Source: Mixia osmundae IAM 14324
Taxonomy: Eukaryota; Basidiomycota; Mixiomycetes; Mixiales; Mixiaceae
Assembly: GCF_000708205.1 (NCBI RefSeq)
Contig: NW_014575563.1
Location: 233,594-297,593 of the forward strand
Direction of reading: 5' to 3'
Length of the DNA stretch: 64,000 nucleotides
Below the pieces are notes generated by a model. That model ran no database searches. It was not told the DNA's origin and was given only the letters and a program-made list of their open reading frames with translations. The translations under genes were made by a program, and so were the position numbers. The number at the start of each line of letters is the position of its first letter. Positions within the stretch are counted from its first letter, which is position 1. Of the stretch, positions 1 to 12,292 are shown piece by piece.

Positions 1-962
1 CAAGCGAGGTGAGGAAGGTTCCCGAGAGGACTCGCACAGGGTGGATAGCTTGGTCCTCTGCAGGCTGATAAGCTGTGCCAGCACGCAATTAGGAGTGTCT
101 CACCCAGCGCGGACAGAGTGAGGGACGTCAAGGCGCTAAGCTCGAGATTGCTCAGCCCTCCAAGATTGTTCACAAGGAGGACGAGCTGATCACCGGCTGC
201 GAACCGCACAAAGGAGCGCTCCTCATCGTCTTGCTTGAGCAGTAGTCCTAACATTCGCGCAACGAGCTCGGCAGGCTTGGGTGATGGCGACAGCTTTGTA
301 AAGCCGGGCTCATTATGAATGCCCATGCCAAGCTCAATTTCGTCTGCCTTTAGATGAGCGGGTAGTGAGCCTGGCACATGGCAATGATCGAGTGATGCCC
401 CAATAGAGACCATATTAGCATTGATGCGTTGTGCGAGTGTTGTCAGCTGATGCAATGACTGACCGGCTTCCGCCGCAGCGCCGCAGATTTTCTGAGCCAG
501 GATCATACCAGCCAAGCCACGTCTTCCGACCAGCTCACTTGCCGCACGGCCGACTGCGACATCATCTGAAATGGCAACGACCTGAACCGCCTGTCCTTCG
601 GCGCGAGCTTTCTGTGCCGCAAGATTGAAATGGAGAACATCGCCAGTGTAATTGAGGATGAGCAACAGCGTCCCCGCATCGCTTGCGCATGCTCTGATGG
701 CTGCAAAGACTTGCTTAGTCGAAGGGCTCGCAAAGATGTCACCCGATACAGCGCCGGTCAGCATGCCCCTGCCCACATAGCCTGCTGCCAAAGGCTCGTG
801 ACCACTGCCCCCGCCTGAGATGATGGAGACATTGTGCGGATCCGGGTTTGCCCTGTAGATGACGCGCGCATCTTTGAGCAGTGCAAGATCGTCCCTAGCA
901 AGCAACGCGTCGAGTGCGAGGCGCACAGGATCAGAAGAGGCATCCGAGTCGAAGAATGACAT
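1..962 (-). CDS. DAK1: Dihydroxyacetone (glycerone) kinase, 3' part missing
   Basis: ATP-dependent kinase that phosphorylates dihydroxyacetone in glycerol and DHA metabolism, in the cytosol. The visible part is the N-terminal DhaK domain: the glycine-rich block SGGGSGHEP near residue 50, the GDIFASPS block just after, GMGIHNEPG with the histidine known to hold DHA covalently, and VNNLGG near the end. One intron (58-103) restores the family block ending in SGTFLTSL at the window edge; the DhaL/ATP domain lies beyond base 1. I chose ATG 962 because family similarity begins there; in-frame ATGs at 1043 and 1052 would add 27 or 30 residues. Seen: frame and motifs. Known: family chemistry. Function is confident, start less so. 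Confidence 0.93.
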   Translation of the reverse strand, partial: MSFFDSDASSDPVRLALDALLARDDLALLKDARVIYRANPDPHNVSIISGGGSGHEPLAAGYVGRGMLTGAVSGDIFASPSTKQVFAAIRACASDAGTLLLILNYTGDVLHFNLAAQKARAEGQAVQVVAISDDVAVGRAASELVGRRGLAGMILAQKICGAAAEAGQSLHQLTTLAQRINANMVSIGASLDHCHVPGSLPAHLKADEIELGMGIHNEPGFTKLSPSPKPAELVARMLGLLLKQDDEERSFVRFAAGDQLVLLVNNLGGLSNLELSALTSLTLSALGETLLIACWHSLSACRGPSYPPCASPLGNLPHLA

Positions 963-1369
963 TCGTGGGAACTTATTGCCAAGGCCAAACTCGAGAGATT
1001 TGGGAATATGAGCCTGACGGGATTGAGTTCTGCGATCGCCCATGGATTTCATTTTAGAGATGGCGCCTGGATGATCATCAGCCTGCAGCCGAAAGGAGCA
1101 AAGCAGCGCAGGCGCGACGCGTCGTAGCCACAATGCTGGCTCGAGGTCATGGGCACACAGCAAGCCTGATCCAGACCATCGGATGAGCACACGACCCACG
1201 GCTGAAGCCACGGCGCGCACCGTTTAACGACTGCGACATCCTCACTAGCTACCCCTGATCACATACGAAGAACATAACACGAGCAGTGACGCTCGCAACG
1301 TTCACGCCGGACTTCACGGCCACCCTGGCCGCCCAGCGGGCGACGCAGGAGCTACGAGCCAAGGACGCG
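963..1369. other. Divergent intergenic region
   Basis: About 400 bases between the DAK1 start (minus) and the conserved fungal gene at 1370 (plus). It must carry both promoters. I see no clear TATA box, repeat or RNA gene. A short upstream exon of the plus-strand gene cannot be excluded. Confidence 0.5.
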
Positions 1370-4300
1370 ATGGCGACCATAGGACGCAGCGATGAGCAGA
1401 TGCAAGCCAATACGAGCATCTCAGCTCATCAATATCTATCATCATCTGTCAGCTCATCGTCGTCTAGACGGAGACAACCGCCTTCGCGCTACCTCGTCAC
1501 TGTCATCCCACCAGAGGCACTGCCACATGATCCGCCCCATCCCCGAACGAGTCCTCTGTGCTCCGGCTATGGCTCAGCGCGTAACTTCAGGCATGCTCTT
1601 TGCTAAAATCCGCTAGAACTCATACTCATCGAACGACATCCACAGGCGAGGGACCCTAGTGCCGCTCTATCCTACTCTTTCCGGACAGGTGGCAGCTATC
1701 GCGCGAGAGTACGGCCTACCTTCAACAGGGGGTATCGTCGTATATCTGCTCGAGACAATCTCATCAGCCAACGGGCCGCTAGCCAGCCTGATCGGAGAAG
1801 GCGGTCCAAGGATAGGCGAGGATGCATGGGAGCTGCTCTGGGCCCAACTCTTTCTCGAGGATATGCTTGAACTCGAGCGCGAAGAAGCACTGCTCTTTGC
1901 CGTCGACGATCATCCGCTAGCATCGTCGGGCAGGGTACCCCCGGTGCCACAAATACCAGTCCATCTTGCTGGCGACATCTCAGTGGAAGACACTCAGGAC
2001 GATTCGACTGAATCTGCAGAGCTTGAGCCGCCGCCTAATATTGGCCGGACCACCACGCCCAGCGGCTCTCCTATCAGACCTGGGAAGGCATTACGTGCTG
2101 TAGAAGACAAACGGCCTATCTGGACGCTGCCAAACGGAAGCTACCCACATGACGTGACGGATGCTCGAGCCAGCGCTATCGCAAGTCCTTCCGCCAGCAT
2201 TAGCTTGCAATCGAGGCCAGGCTCCGTAGCATCGCGTGGGAGACCAAGAACAGCCCCTTCTGCCGGTTCTGCGAACACCTCGCATCAAAGCTCACAGCCG
2301 TCACCTCGTATACTACGCGAATCTCGTATGGCACGACAGTCATTTGCAGGTCAATCGATGAGCTTTGATCGACGATCCTATGCAAGCAACGCAAAGGGCA
2401 GCTCGTTCGCACAGCCTGTCATCGTTGGCAAAATTGAGTTTGAAATCGATGAGCGGCGAGGGGGCGGTAAATGGTTCGAAGCTTGGTCGAAAGCAGCATC
2501 TCCGTCATCCACAACCTCACCTGCGCCCATAAGCTCCATCTTCGCACCAAGACATTCATCGCTGCAGGCCACGACGCCACTGTCTTTTGGTCAGGTGCAG
2601 ACGAACCCGGCAGTTCCAATGCCAGCAGAGCTTGAGCAGGTGACGATGCGCGCCAGTGGTCTGACCGCGGCCCAGAGAGAAGCTGAAGGCGGGTACCAAC
2701 AGCTCGATGATAGCAGCGAAGCTGATAGCAGCCAAGAACGTGACGATGCTGCATCAGCAGAGACGACCGAAATGGGCACACGCGCGACAAGCCTGCAACC
2801 ATCGGTAGCCTCGCCTCTTGCAATCCAGCGAGATTGGATCGCACCAATAGCTCGCCTAGACGATACCGAAGACCTCGCGCCCTTATTGAAGAGAGGTCTG
2901 GGTATCTACAGCGATCAAATACCGCAGACTTTTGTACCCGCCGCCGCTAGTATGCCGCAGATGTCGCCTGCGCTCAGCGACGAGGTGCGAGCTCCAGATG
3001 ATATACAAGACGTGCAGCGACTGCTGTCTGAGCAAAGGCAAGGACCCAGACTCTCGTCGCCGATTCTGCTTGCATCAGCATGCCCCGACGAGCAGCACGA
3101 AGCGGACACGCAAATCTCGCCTGAGACGGACGGACAAGGGTCAGCCGGGGGTCGTGTATCTTTACGCGTGCCGGGCGTAGAAGGCGCAGATGCTGCAGAG
3201 CTTCCTAAAACCAGCAGAAGCTCAAGCATCGATATGGAAGCCAGCTTTGACAATCTTGAGCGCATCCTAGGCACGATGTCACCGAGCGCAGCTCGTCAGC
3301 GGGCGACCTCTGAACATGCTACTGGTGCTATCATCGGGGCATCTGATGGATACAAGATAGCAGCGGAGCCCCTGCGCGCCAATGCGCCCTCGCCAGCGCG
3401 ATCGTCAGCTAGCCCTGCACTTATCGAGCGCGCACTACAACATGTCCCAGAAATCAGACAGTCAGAATGGCACGAGCGACGGGCGAGCGATCTTATGTCA
3501 CCGTCAGGCACAGGTAGACCGCTCATGTCAGACGCTGCAAATAGACGCTGATGTCATTGAGCAGTCATACCAAATGACGACGGACTCTCGCCGCAGAATA
3601 TATTGGTGAGAGGGGGAACTGACCTTCGACATGCTTCGATGGTCTCTACGGATAGTGCGCAGACGACACTTGGCTACATGCGCTCGTTCAGTCCGCCCGC
3701 TGTTGAAGTGCCCCCTCTGCCGTCGCAATCTTCCATTGAGTCTTCTGCTGGCAAGCCGATGTCCAATCGCAATGCCTCCTTGTTCGCTTTCAAAGCCGTG
3801 AATCCCGCAGCAAGTACAGCAGGGGGAGATGTAGACGGCAGAGATGCCAACGAGCCCAGCTGGTCAGCGTTATCGAGCGAGCCGGTCACAGCTGGCGCTG
3901 CTGATTCAGCCGCCTCCGCTGTCGCTCGTCCACCGCGCTCCAGCTCGAGCGTTGCCAATGCGAGCCTCAGCCAAAGCACGATCGAGGCGCCAGGGACCGC
4001 AGCGGAAGCGCCGCCTTTACCCGACCTGGACCCTGCTATGCTGATCGAGCGAAAGGTCGTCGCTGCACCCATCACTGCAGAGGAGCAACCCACGGATGCG
4101 ATATCACCAATCACGACTGCCCAAGACGCTCATGAGCCTATGCAAGATCTCGATAATTCTGCCGAGATGCCCAGCGAGATGACCAAATCACCTAGCGCAG
4201 CCTCAGGCTTCTTTCAAAAGCCGGCTTTCAAGTTCTGGAACAAGCAAGAACTGGCGAGCGAAGGTAAGCCTGCAAAGGCGATTGGCGCACGAGCTGACAT

Positions 4301-5145
4301 GCATGTCAGGCGAAAGCTCTCGAACGTCGTTCAAGATAGGTAAATCGTTCAAAAAGCCACGCTCCAGCAAGTCGCCATCACGCAAACAGCCAAGTGCATC
4401 TAGATCACCAGGCTTGGACAATCATTCGACTGGCGATGCCTCATTGCCGCCACTTAGCCCGAGTCTAAGCGCCAGTGCTTCGCCTGTGCTTGGATTCGGA
4501 TCTGGATCTGGGCCGATGCAGGCTACACTCAGCGACAGTACGTCTCAGAAGGACGGACAGTCCTCAGACGTGTCCAGTCCCCATCTGCCTCTGACAATCG
4601 CAGCTTTAGCCGCACAGGCTGCTGCTGTCGAGGCTCAAGGTGCTCCGCCGCCACGTAAACAGTCGTCTCAGGCCAATAGCCACTTTATATCACGCTTTCC
4701 CGATTCGCCCACTTCTAACAGCGCCCGTCAAATGCCAAGCGCAGCCATATCAATGCCGTCAACGCCGCCCTCTGTACGAGGCTCATCAGTCGCACCAGGT
4801 TCGGCCCGTAGTGCAGCCAGCGCCAGACCGCCATTCTCTGACAATACTGGGCGTGATTTGTCCGCTCTCATTGCGGAAGAATCGTCCTTTGGACATGACG
4901 CGACTTCGGCTATCGTACCACCAGTACGCTCAAATGCGTCTTTACCCTCGTCGCCTCGATTGGCCTCTCTGCAATCGCCAGGCTCGACCACCAACAAGAC
5001 AGCACATTCAGTGAAATCGTCTGTCCAGCCGCTCGCAGATCGCAGCAATCGCTCGATGGACGAAATGGTCAAGCGTCAAAGCCTTGACGACACGTCCTCT
5101 TCTCGATACGATTCTGACGATTTGTTGAGCAGCTACGGCCCATGA
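1370..5145 (+). CDS. Conserved fungal protein of unknown function, Ser-rich, about 1190 aa
   Basis: I do not know a named function. Residues about 45-110 hold a block I recall from unnamed fungal proteins: RYLVTVIPPEALPHDPPHPR, then CSGYG, FRRGTLVPLYPTL and AIAREYGLPSTGGIVVYLLE. The rest is Ser/Pro/Ala-rich and probably disordered, with a second conserved-looking patch PAFKFWNKQE followed by a Lys/Ser-rich stretch. Proposed exons are 1370-1590, 1646-3513, 3613-4263 and 4310-5145. The first intron begins GCATGC; only that donor rebuilds FRRGTL. The intron near 3514-3612 is the least certain, because its acceptor is not preceded by a pyrimidine tract. The last intron (GTAAGC, 46 bp) is clean. 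A scaffold or signalling role is possible but not shown. Confidence 0.75.
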
Positions 5146-5299
5146 GTAGCATGCAGTTTGTTGTCGCATGTCATATATACGCGCACGCAGTGTCAACATA
5201 GCGGCTGTCTCGCTCATTCTCCCGAGCCTGAGTAGTTGAAGCATCGGCGCCTCGGCCGCTCGCGACGCGCTCCGCATCACGCTGATTGTCCTCGCCCAG

Positions 5300-6834
5300 A
5301 TGCGACCCTACACTAGCCGAGCTTTCACCTCAGCGGCGATGACAGCGGCCAAGTTCAATCTGAAACCACAGACGATCAAAGCAGATGGTTCGCCGTCGAT
5401 TGGCAAGCGTATGAAAGCGCTCGCCGTCAAGTTTCACGCTGCGCAACGGATCGTGGTGCTTACAGGCGCAGGCATCTCATGCAGCGCAGGCATACCCGTC
5501 CGTGATTCGAACAATACGCAAGCTCGACAGTCAGGACTGACGTCTCACTGCAAGACTTCGGGTCAGCTGAAGGGTTTTACAATCTCACATTACCGGCCAG
5601 TCCATGCAATACGCTTCCTAGGCGGCAGCCATTGTTACAACTGCCGACGCTTGAGTCCAGCTTTGACAGCGTAGCCAATAGGATGACCTCATGTCGAAGC
5701 GACAATCGCTTGAAGCGGTCCTTCGACACTCTCGCAGAGCCGGAACGCGAATCGCACGCGTCCCCTATCATAAAGCAAGGGCGCCCGTGTCGACTACTGA
5801 GAAGCTCAGACAGAGCCCCGGCTACGCCAGACCGAACGCCTAGCATAAGAAGGTCTACAGATAGGCTGCCATTTCCGAAAGTCAAGCGTGTGACGGCGAC
5901 CCCGAGCAAAGTTGAATTGCCGACGATGAAGGGCAAAGACTTATCTGACGCGCGCATCCTGAGAACGCCAGACGGCATCAAGACGCATCTGATATTCCTC
6001 AACAACCTCAAGTGCGCATCGGACGAGGCAGAACCTACCGAGACGCACAGGATGATCAAGCGAATGCACGACAGAGGGGCTCTGGCAAGGATATACACGC
6101 AGAACAATGATGGTTTGGAAGGGCGGGCCGGCCTCTGCTGCGTTCCGGCCGATTTAAATATGCAGCATCCGACGGCGAGAGAGGCATCGGATGCGCTTCG
6201 AAGTGCTCAGAGGGCGGCGCAAGTGGTTCAATTACACGGGTCGTGGGCAGAAGTTGTCTGCTCAGTCTGTCATCTAAAAGAGTCTCTGGACGAGATGCCA
6301 TTCTGCAGCATTTCGCAGAAGGCCAAGTACCAGCTTGTACTCTTTGTGAAATTCGAGCACGAGATCGTGCAGAACAGAGCAAGAGGAGAGCAGGCATGCT
6401 AGGCAGCGTACGACCAGCAATCACGCTGCATGGCGGGAGCAGCATCTCTCCAGACTGGGACCGTTCTATTGGCGAGATGGCTGCTTTTGATCGATCACAG
6501 CGCCCAGATATGATACCTGTCATGGGCACCAGCCTCAAAGTCGGTCTCGCGTTGACAACAGGGTACCTACACTGAACACTTTCTGCAGGTTCATGGCTTC
6601 AGGGTTTTGCTGCGTGATTTTGCACAAGGCGTTGGCAACGTCCTCGTCAATAGGATTGATGTTGCGACAGGCGACTGGGCAGAGATCTTCGATCACGTCA
6701 TGTTAGGTGCTTCTGACGATTTTGCTCGCCAGCTACAATTGCTCGAGCCGATAAAGACCAGTGCGACGGTAGAGAATGCGAGTCTTCTGTCAGTGACAGC
6801 CCGAGCTGTCATTGATCTTACCCTCGACGATTGA
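5300..6834 (+). CDS. HST3: HST3/HST4-type sirtuin with altered active-site motifs
   Basis: NAD-dependent protein deacetylase of the Hst3/Hst4 group, which in yeasts removes histone H3 K56 acetylation. Visible motifs: VVLTGAGISCSAGIP, TQNNDGLEGRAGL, the catalytic-His block VQLHGSW, CSVC and CTLC zinc pairs, PVMGTSLK and NRIDVATGDW. Introns: about 5502-5554 and 6540-6588; the second joins TSLK to VHGF exactly. Oddities: the usual GIPDFRS reads GIP..FGS across the first intron, QNID reads QNND, and the frame must change between the CSVC and CTLC zinc pairs (about 6262-6310). The only intron that fits there (44 bp) would delete CSVC. A long insert of about 100 residues separates FYNL from GKDL. 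It may be a sequencing error, or a decaying or divergent gene. Confidence 0.8.
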
Positions 6835-6944
6835 GGATACTGTTTGTGCATGTACAAATGTTGTTGCAATCAATTCTTCTATGTCACACAAGGAGGGCAC
6901 AAAGCATATATCGAGCTTCGATAGCGCTGCAGGCGCGGCAGCAG

Positions 6945-9492
6945 CTACGGCATCGCGCCTGGTATATTGGGAAGCTCCTCGTCGCTGTCATCTGCTACGA
7001 TATTGGCAGCTATGGCCTCTTCTTCGTCTGCAAAGGGCCCCGTGCCATCAAGCTCTGGATCGACTGCAAGCCCGCCATCAACTTCGACTGCAGGTGTGGA
7101 GGACTGTTTCCGCAGATGGGCAGGCAGCGCTTCATAGTAAGGCTCGCAAGGATCTTCCGGTAAGGGCCCATGTCGGTCGAGCGAGACACCGGTACGAAGC
7201 TCGTACATCTCAATGTCTGTCCCGAGCGTAAGTGCTTGCCGCGCAAGGTCAGGCCTTGGCTTACCGATCGGTATACGGTTTGAAAGTGCCCAGTTGACCA
7301 TTGCAGGACGGTCCTTCTCTTCGCGAGTGTACTTATTCTTGAGCATGCGACGATTGCGCCCAGGAAACAGGCGAGCAATCATCTCAAAGTCTGTGCCGAA
7401 CATGCGAAGTGCCTGTGCCTAGCATCAGCAAGCGCATTCGAAATTTCTGAACATACGCACTTCAAAGAACGCCAGATTCTCCTCAGATCGCCACTTTGCA
7501 GAACCGGTTCGCTTCGAGTGAGTGGAGGAATTGACGAATCGAGTGTTGGCGCTTTCTGTGACGACCTCTCGTTCAGCGTCATCTCGCCCCAGCTGCAAGG
7601 TGGTGCATCAGCTCAGCAGCAAGAGCTAAGAGTAGCCGACATACTCCGGCACGCCTGATCTGGGTGGAGCTCTCGTCGATCGCGTATTGGCCGTCGACGA
7701 TCTGCAGTCGAGGGCCTCCAACAGCCGGCATGGTAAAATCTTCATCGTCCCCATCGATAGAAGCCTGTGTAGCCGCAGTGCCTTCTCGACTCGAGCGAGC
7801 AGTTCCCGAGCGGCTGACCCGATTGATCTCGTCTAGAGCTCGATCAACTTCGTCGTCCTCGTTGTCAGAAACGGCCGCGCCGGCATTGCGTCTGCGCATT
7901 TTCTGGCGATGACGAGCGCGGCGTTGCTTTGCTTCCTGCTGCGCACGCTTGATCTCAATGTAACGCTGGCTCTTATCGCCGTTGTCAAAGTCTCGCAGGA
8001 GCATGTTCATCTTCGTCTTCGCCGCATCGATTTTGTCCTGTCCTTCAAGGAAGACTGGACCGGCGTCCTCTTCATAGGCAGCCTCGGCTTCCTCATCCCC
8101 ATCAGTCGCCGTGACTTGGATGTCCCCGGTCTGCGGTTTGCTACGCTTTGCAGGCGGCGGCATCGAATTGTCATCTGGGTCATGCGCAGGAGCGGTGACT
8201 TTTTCTTGCATGAAGGCATTCCACTCTTCAGGCGGACCGAGTGGACGCTTGTTTGCGGCCAGATTGCTCGTCTCTGATGCGATTGGGTTGTCATCTTGGT
8301 CGGTCGTCTGGGCGACAAGAGACGGCGCGGACGTGCCAAGCGTGCCAAACCCTGAACGTAGATTGCCGAGAGCCTCGACTGCTTCTAAATCTGCGGCAGT
8401 GCGGATAGGCTCAGGCGATGTCTGCTGCATTGGCGCAACATTCGTGTCCGCAGTTGGGGGCGCAACCGTCGTCTTCCTGCTGGCTTTGGCCCTTTCAGCT
8501 GTGACCTTGCGTTTGTGTTGGACGAGTTGCTCGGTCAGATCAGCGGTGGCCTTTTTGGGGGTCGGCCTGCGCTTTCGCTGAGGTGCAGGTTTGGTCTTGC
8601 TTCCGGCTGTACCAGATGTGCTCGCTTCCGCGTTGACAGTAGTTCCTCTCGATACCGGCGCGCGCGAGTCGGCAGGTGAGCCAAGTCTGAGCAGGTGAGA
8701 TGTGTCTGATTGCGCAACTGCGGCCGGCGGTTGCAAGCCAACTGCAACGTCGGCAGACCTGCCATTAGGCCGAGCCACTGCATAAGACGCAGGCCTGACG
8801 ATGCTCGGAGAGGGGGCAGCAATAGCTGTAGCTGGTCTAGCAGGTGCAGAGATAGGCTGCCCGCGCTTCGCTCTCGGCTTTGCGGCATTGACGGTCTCTG
8901 GCATCCTCGCGACTTGAGTAGCCTTTGCAACACGATCATCAACTTGCGAGGCAGACGAGAGCTCATGCTGAAGGCGCTGAGATTCTTGGGTAGCGTCCGG
9001 TGTGAGCAGCCCGTTGTCTGCCTTCGTTTGCGCAGCTTGCTGAGCGTCCGTCTTTGCTTGGCCGGATGTTTTGATCCGTCGTGCACGAGACTCATGGTCA
9101 GACTCGATCGCATTCCCAGCGTCCGATGCACGCTGTTGCGTCTGCTCAGGCGTGGGTGGCAGGCGAGCAGGTGGAGCTTCACTCAGAGAGCTTGCTGCAG
9201 GTTCCTGAGATCTCGCTGGGGCATCTTGAGTTGAGCTTGGCTGGCCGTCTGCTGTGCTGCTCGTCGGTACTTGCGAGCCTGATCGGTCACTTGGTATGCC
9301 GGCTTGTTGTGACGGCTTGCGGGAAGCTGACTCGCTCGAGGATTGACTCGTCGGCAAAGCAGATGCAGCTGCAATATTTGGCCTGAAGAACTTTGGTTTC
9401 CTCACTGTATCGACAATGTGGAGCATCAGTGGTGCAGCTTGACTGGACGAGCAATGAGACTGACCGCCCGGTCGGCTAGAGTAGGCCGACAT
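6945..9492 (-). CDS. BDP1: TFIIIB subunit B'' (BDP1)
   Basis: Subunit of RNA polymerase III initiation factor TFIIIB, needed with BRF1 and TBP for tRNA and 5S transcription in the nucleus. The diagnostic part is the extended SANT/Myb domain: WRSEENLAFFEALRMFGTDF followed by EMIARLFPGRNRRMLKNKY. Exons are 7645-9492, 7461-7592 and 6945-7412, with introns of 52 and 48 bp beginning GTATGT and GTGCGT; the second intron lies inside the SANT domain and all phases close. About 815 aa. The N-terminal 500 residues are low-complexity (Ser, Ala, Gln, Arg). The C-terminal tail is acidic. ATG 9492 is the first in frame. It converges with the sirtuin gene, with only 110 bp between the stops. Confidence 0.93.
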
Positions 9493-9724
9493 CGCTGCTG
9501 CCGGCCGCCTGCTCGACGGCGGCGGAGCGATCCTAAGTTATTCACGTGACCAATTGATTGCAATAAATCTGAGAAAACTCCTCAAGCGCTCAGGTCTCGG
9601 GCCAGAGCCAGAGGCTGGTCTGTTAGCGGATGCATGCGGAGCAGTGCAACGTTTTTATTGCATTGATCCATGCTATCTGAACATGCCGACCGTCCTCGCC
9701 AATCTGCGCTACGCTCAGCTGCAG

Positions 9725-10454
9725 TCACACATGGGGCAAAGCAGTCATGACGGACTGGACTGCAACATTGCACGCAAAGGTGGCTGTGTGCTTGAGTATG
9801 AGGACGAGAGATGAGCTGCCGGGCAAGCCGAAGAGTGCGAGACTCTCTGGCTGGTATAGATCTTCCTGCTTCCTTATCCTTAGCTTGCCGTCGCGTCCCT
9901 TGGCAAGATTGAGGACGATGATCAGGCGTAGGCGAACCTGCGAGTGCCTGAGTTGCTGAACCTACTGGAAAAGTGCTTGTCGTACTGGCTTGAACGGCGT
10001 GATGCGTAGGTTGACAATGCGAGTCACGTCGAGGTATAATCGGCTGTTCGCCTCATCAAATGCTGGACATGGGGCATGAGTCGGGCATGCCTCCAGACTC
10101 GGACGGACACTTGCCGACGCTTTTGACGTCGGTCTTGACGACGTCTGCGATGGTGTGGTACCTGAGCGATGCAATGGGCGTGATTCGAGGCGCGCGATGT
10201 CGTCCTATCGAGCTACTTACCATAGGTATATATTGGCGATTGCCTTGATAGATTGTGGACGTGATGCTACTCGACAGAGAGGATGCTCGAAGGCTGCATC
10301 TGAGGTATAGTACTGCTGTAGAGTCTCGTTGAGACGGTCACTGAGATGCTCGACGTCAGAGCAGATCTGCCCAGGCTGATGGAGCTGCTGACGGGCTTGG
10401 TGCTGCGAGGAGGCTCTCTATGACGCTCGACACTTCTCGTGCCGGGTCATCCAT
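9725..10454 (-). CDS. Small NTF2/SigF-like domain protein, 174 aa, five exons
   Basis: Function unknown; the residue pattern matches fungal SigF-like NTF2-like proteins. Exons are 10393-10454, 10221-10340, 10109-10161, 9986-10062 and 9725-9937; all four introns (46-59 bp) are GT-AG and all phases agree. Supporting blocks are an N-terminal MDDPAREVSSVIESLL, QQYYTSDAAFEHPLCRV, SFDEANSRLYLDVTRI, FKPVRLRLIIVLNL and KQEDLYQPESLALFGLPG, which are spaced as in the family. The last 25 residues are hydrophobic and may contact a membrane. No single exon exceeds 71 codons, so simple gene finding would miss this gene. Its start is 131 bp from the adenosine kinase start on the other strand. Confidence 0.8.
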
Positions 10455-10585
10455 CTATGATCTGCCCAGAGGACCGCCGGCAGATGGATCGACGGACGGT
10501 GTGCACCTTGGCGCGCGCGGTCCACTGGCAAAGTCACTCGTTACCAATCTGCCGACTGTCCTGTGCGACTGCTCAGCCACCGAAG

Positions 10586-12048
10586 ATGGCTTCCTACTCC
10601 TTCGTAGCAATGGGCAACCCGTCAGTGATCCCACAGCATGGTTGCACATGCTCGCGCGGCCAGGCCAACTCGCAACGTGCTTGGGCAGAGCTGACGTAGG
10701 ATCTGCCTCGGTCGACAGGTTGCTCGACATCCAAGTGCGCAATGGTGAAGCGCTGCTCCAGAAATATGAACTCAAAGCGAACGATGCTATCCTCGTCGAG
10801 GGCAAGCAAAAGGAGATGCAAGTCTCAAGGCGCATCAGCCCCTGAACATTTTACTCATCAGGCCATCGTGCAGCTATGACGACATCAAGACCAACTACGA
10901 CGTCGTCTATGTCGCCGGTGGTGCTGCACAGAATGCTGCCAGAGCTGCACAGGTCAGAATGTGACAAGCTTGCCAAGTCGCATGAGCTCAATTGGCATGC
11001 TGCAGTATGTCTTGCCCGACAATTCGACCGCCTATCTCGGTGCAGTAGGCGAAGACGATCTTGCCGATCAGCTGAGAGCGGCCAATGATAAGGAAGGCCT
11101 CAAGAGCTTCTACCAGGTCATTCCAAAGGGTGGCGAGCCGACGGGAGCCTGCGCGGTGGTCATCACTGGTCACAACAGGCGCGTCTCCCCTCTGCTGCGT
11201 CTGTCGAAAGGCCCACTGAGACGGGTGGACGGTCAGATCGCTAGCAACGCTGCTGGGCGCTGCTGAGAAGTTCACGCCATCGCATCTCGAAGAGTCCAAC
11301 GTCAAGCAGCTGATCGAGGGCGCCAAATTTTTCTATCTCGGTGGCTTCTTCCTCACCCATGGCATCGAGAGCGCTACAAAGCTTGCCAGCTATGCCAGCG
11401 AGCATAACAAGGTACCTTGCAGACGACCTGCGCGAAGCTGTTGCTCATGTGTGGCCGTGTGTGTGCAGATGTTTGCAATGAACCTGTCAGCGCCTTTCAT
11501 TCCACAGTTCTTCAAGAGCCAAGTCGACACGATGCTGCCGCTCGTCGATGTTTTGTTCGGTAACGAGAGCGAAGCAGAGGCTTATGCTGCCTCCCACGAC
11601 TGGAATGTAAGTCTCGTCCTTTCCTCATGTATTGCCGAGCTGATATATCCACGACAGACGAAAGACATTGCAGAGATTGCGAGCAAGCTCGCTGCACTGC
11701 CCAAGAAGAACACAGCCTCGCCCCGTCTGGTCGTCATCACTCAAGGAGCGTCTTCGACCATCGTCGCTACGCCCGATGCAGAACCAAAGGTGTTCCCTGT
11801 CACCCCCATGAAGGACGAAGATATCGTCGATACCAACGGAGCGGGCGACGCCTTCGCAGGCGCTTTCTGTGGTGCTCTCTTGCAAGGGAAAGACATCGAC
11901 ACGTGTGTTGACGTCGCGCATCAGCTCGGTCAAATCTGCGTGGCATCCAGTGGGCCTACCTTCAAGTGAGCTCTTCATCTCCCTCTCGCGGCTTTTAGTG
12001 CTGAAGTCAAGCTCGCGCAGGTGGCCCAAAGTGCAGCTGATCAAGTAG
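10586..12048 (+). CDS. ADO1: Adenosine kinase
   Basis: Phosphorylates adenosine to AMP and so clears the by-product of methylation (S-adenosylhomocysteine) chemistry; cytosolic, pfkB/ribokinase fold, 348 aa. Visible: MGNPLLDIQ at the N-terminus, YVAGGAAQNAARAAQ, TGACAVVITGHNR, and DTNGAGDAFAGAF near residue 295 with the catalytic Asp. Eight exons: 10586-10620, 10719-10829, 10874-10952, 11006-11178, 11237-11411, 11469-11606, 11658-11965, 12021-12048; total length divides by three. Intron 4 (11179) begins GCGCGT and is needed to read GHNRSLATLLG. Intron 2 (10830) may also begin with GC, but its boundaries are less certain. The last exon adds only nine residues. Confidence 0.95.
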
Positions 12049-12292
12049 ATTCCCTGAGACCGAACCCTGATAGAATGTCAAAATTGCAAAAGCCGCTAGC
12101 GCGTGATCACCCGCGTGACTTTGTCGCGTCTGTCTTGGCGCGAGCGATCGCCATTCAAAGACCGCAAAACCACGACAGGTCTGTCTCGGCAAGAGCGATA
12201 GACCGTCCCACTGTGCAGTTCACTGGCTCGCTCGCCTCATCGAGCGTCACTCCCGACACTGCACTTCACTTCCGTACTCAGCAGATTCAGAG

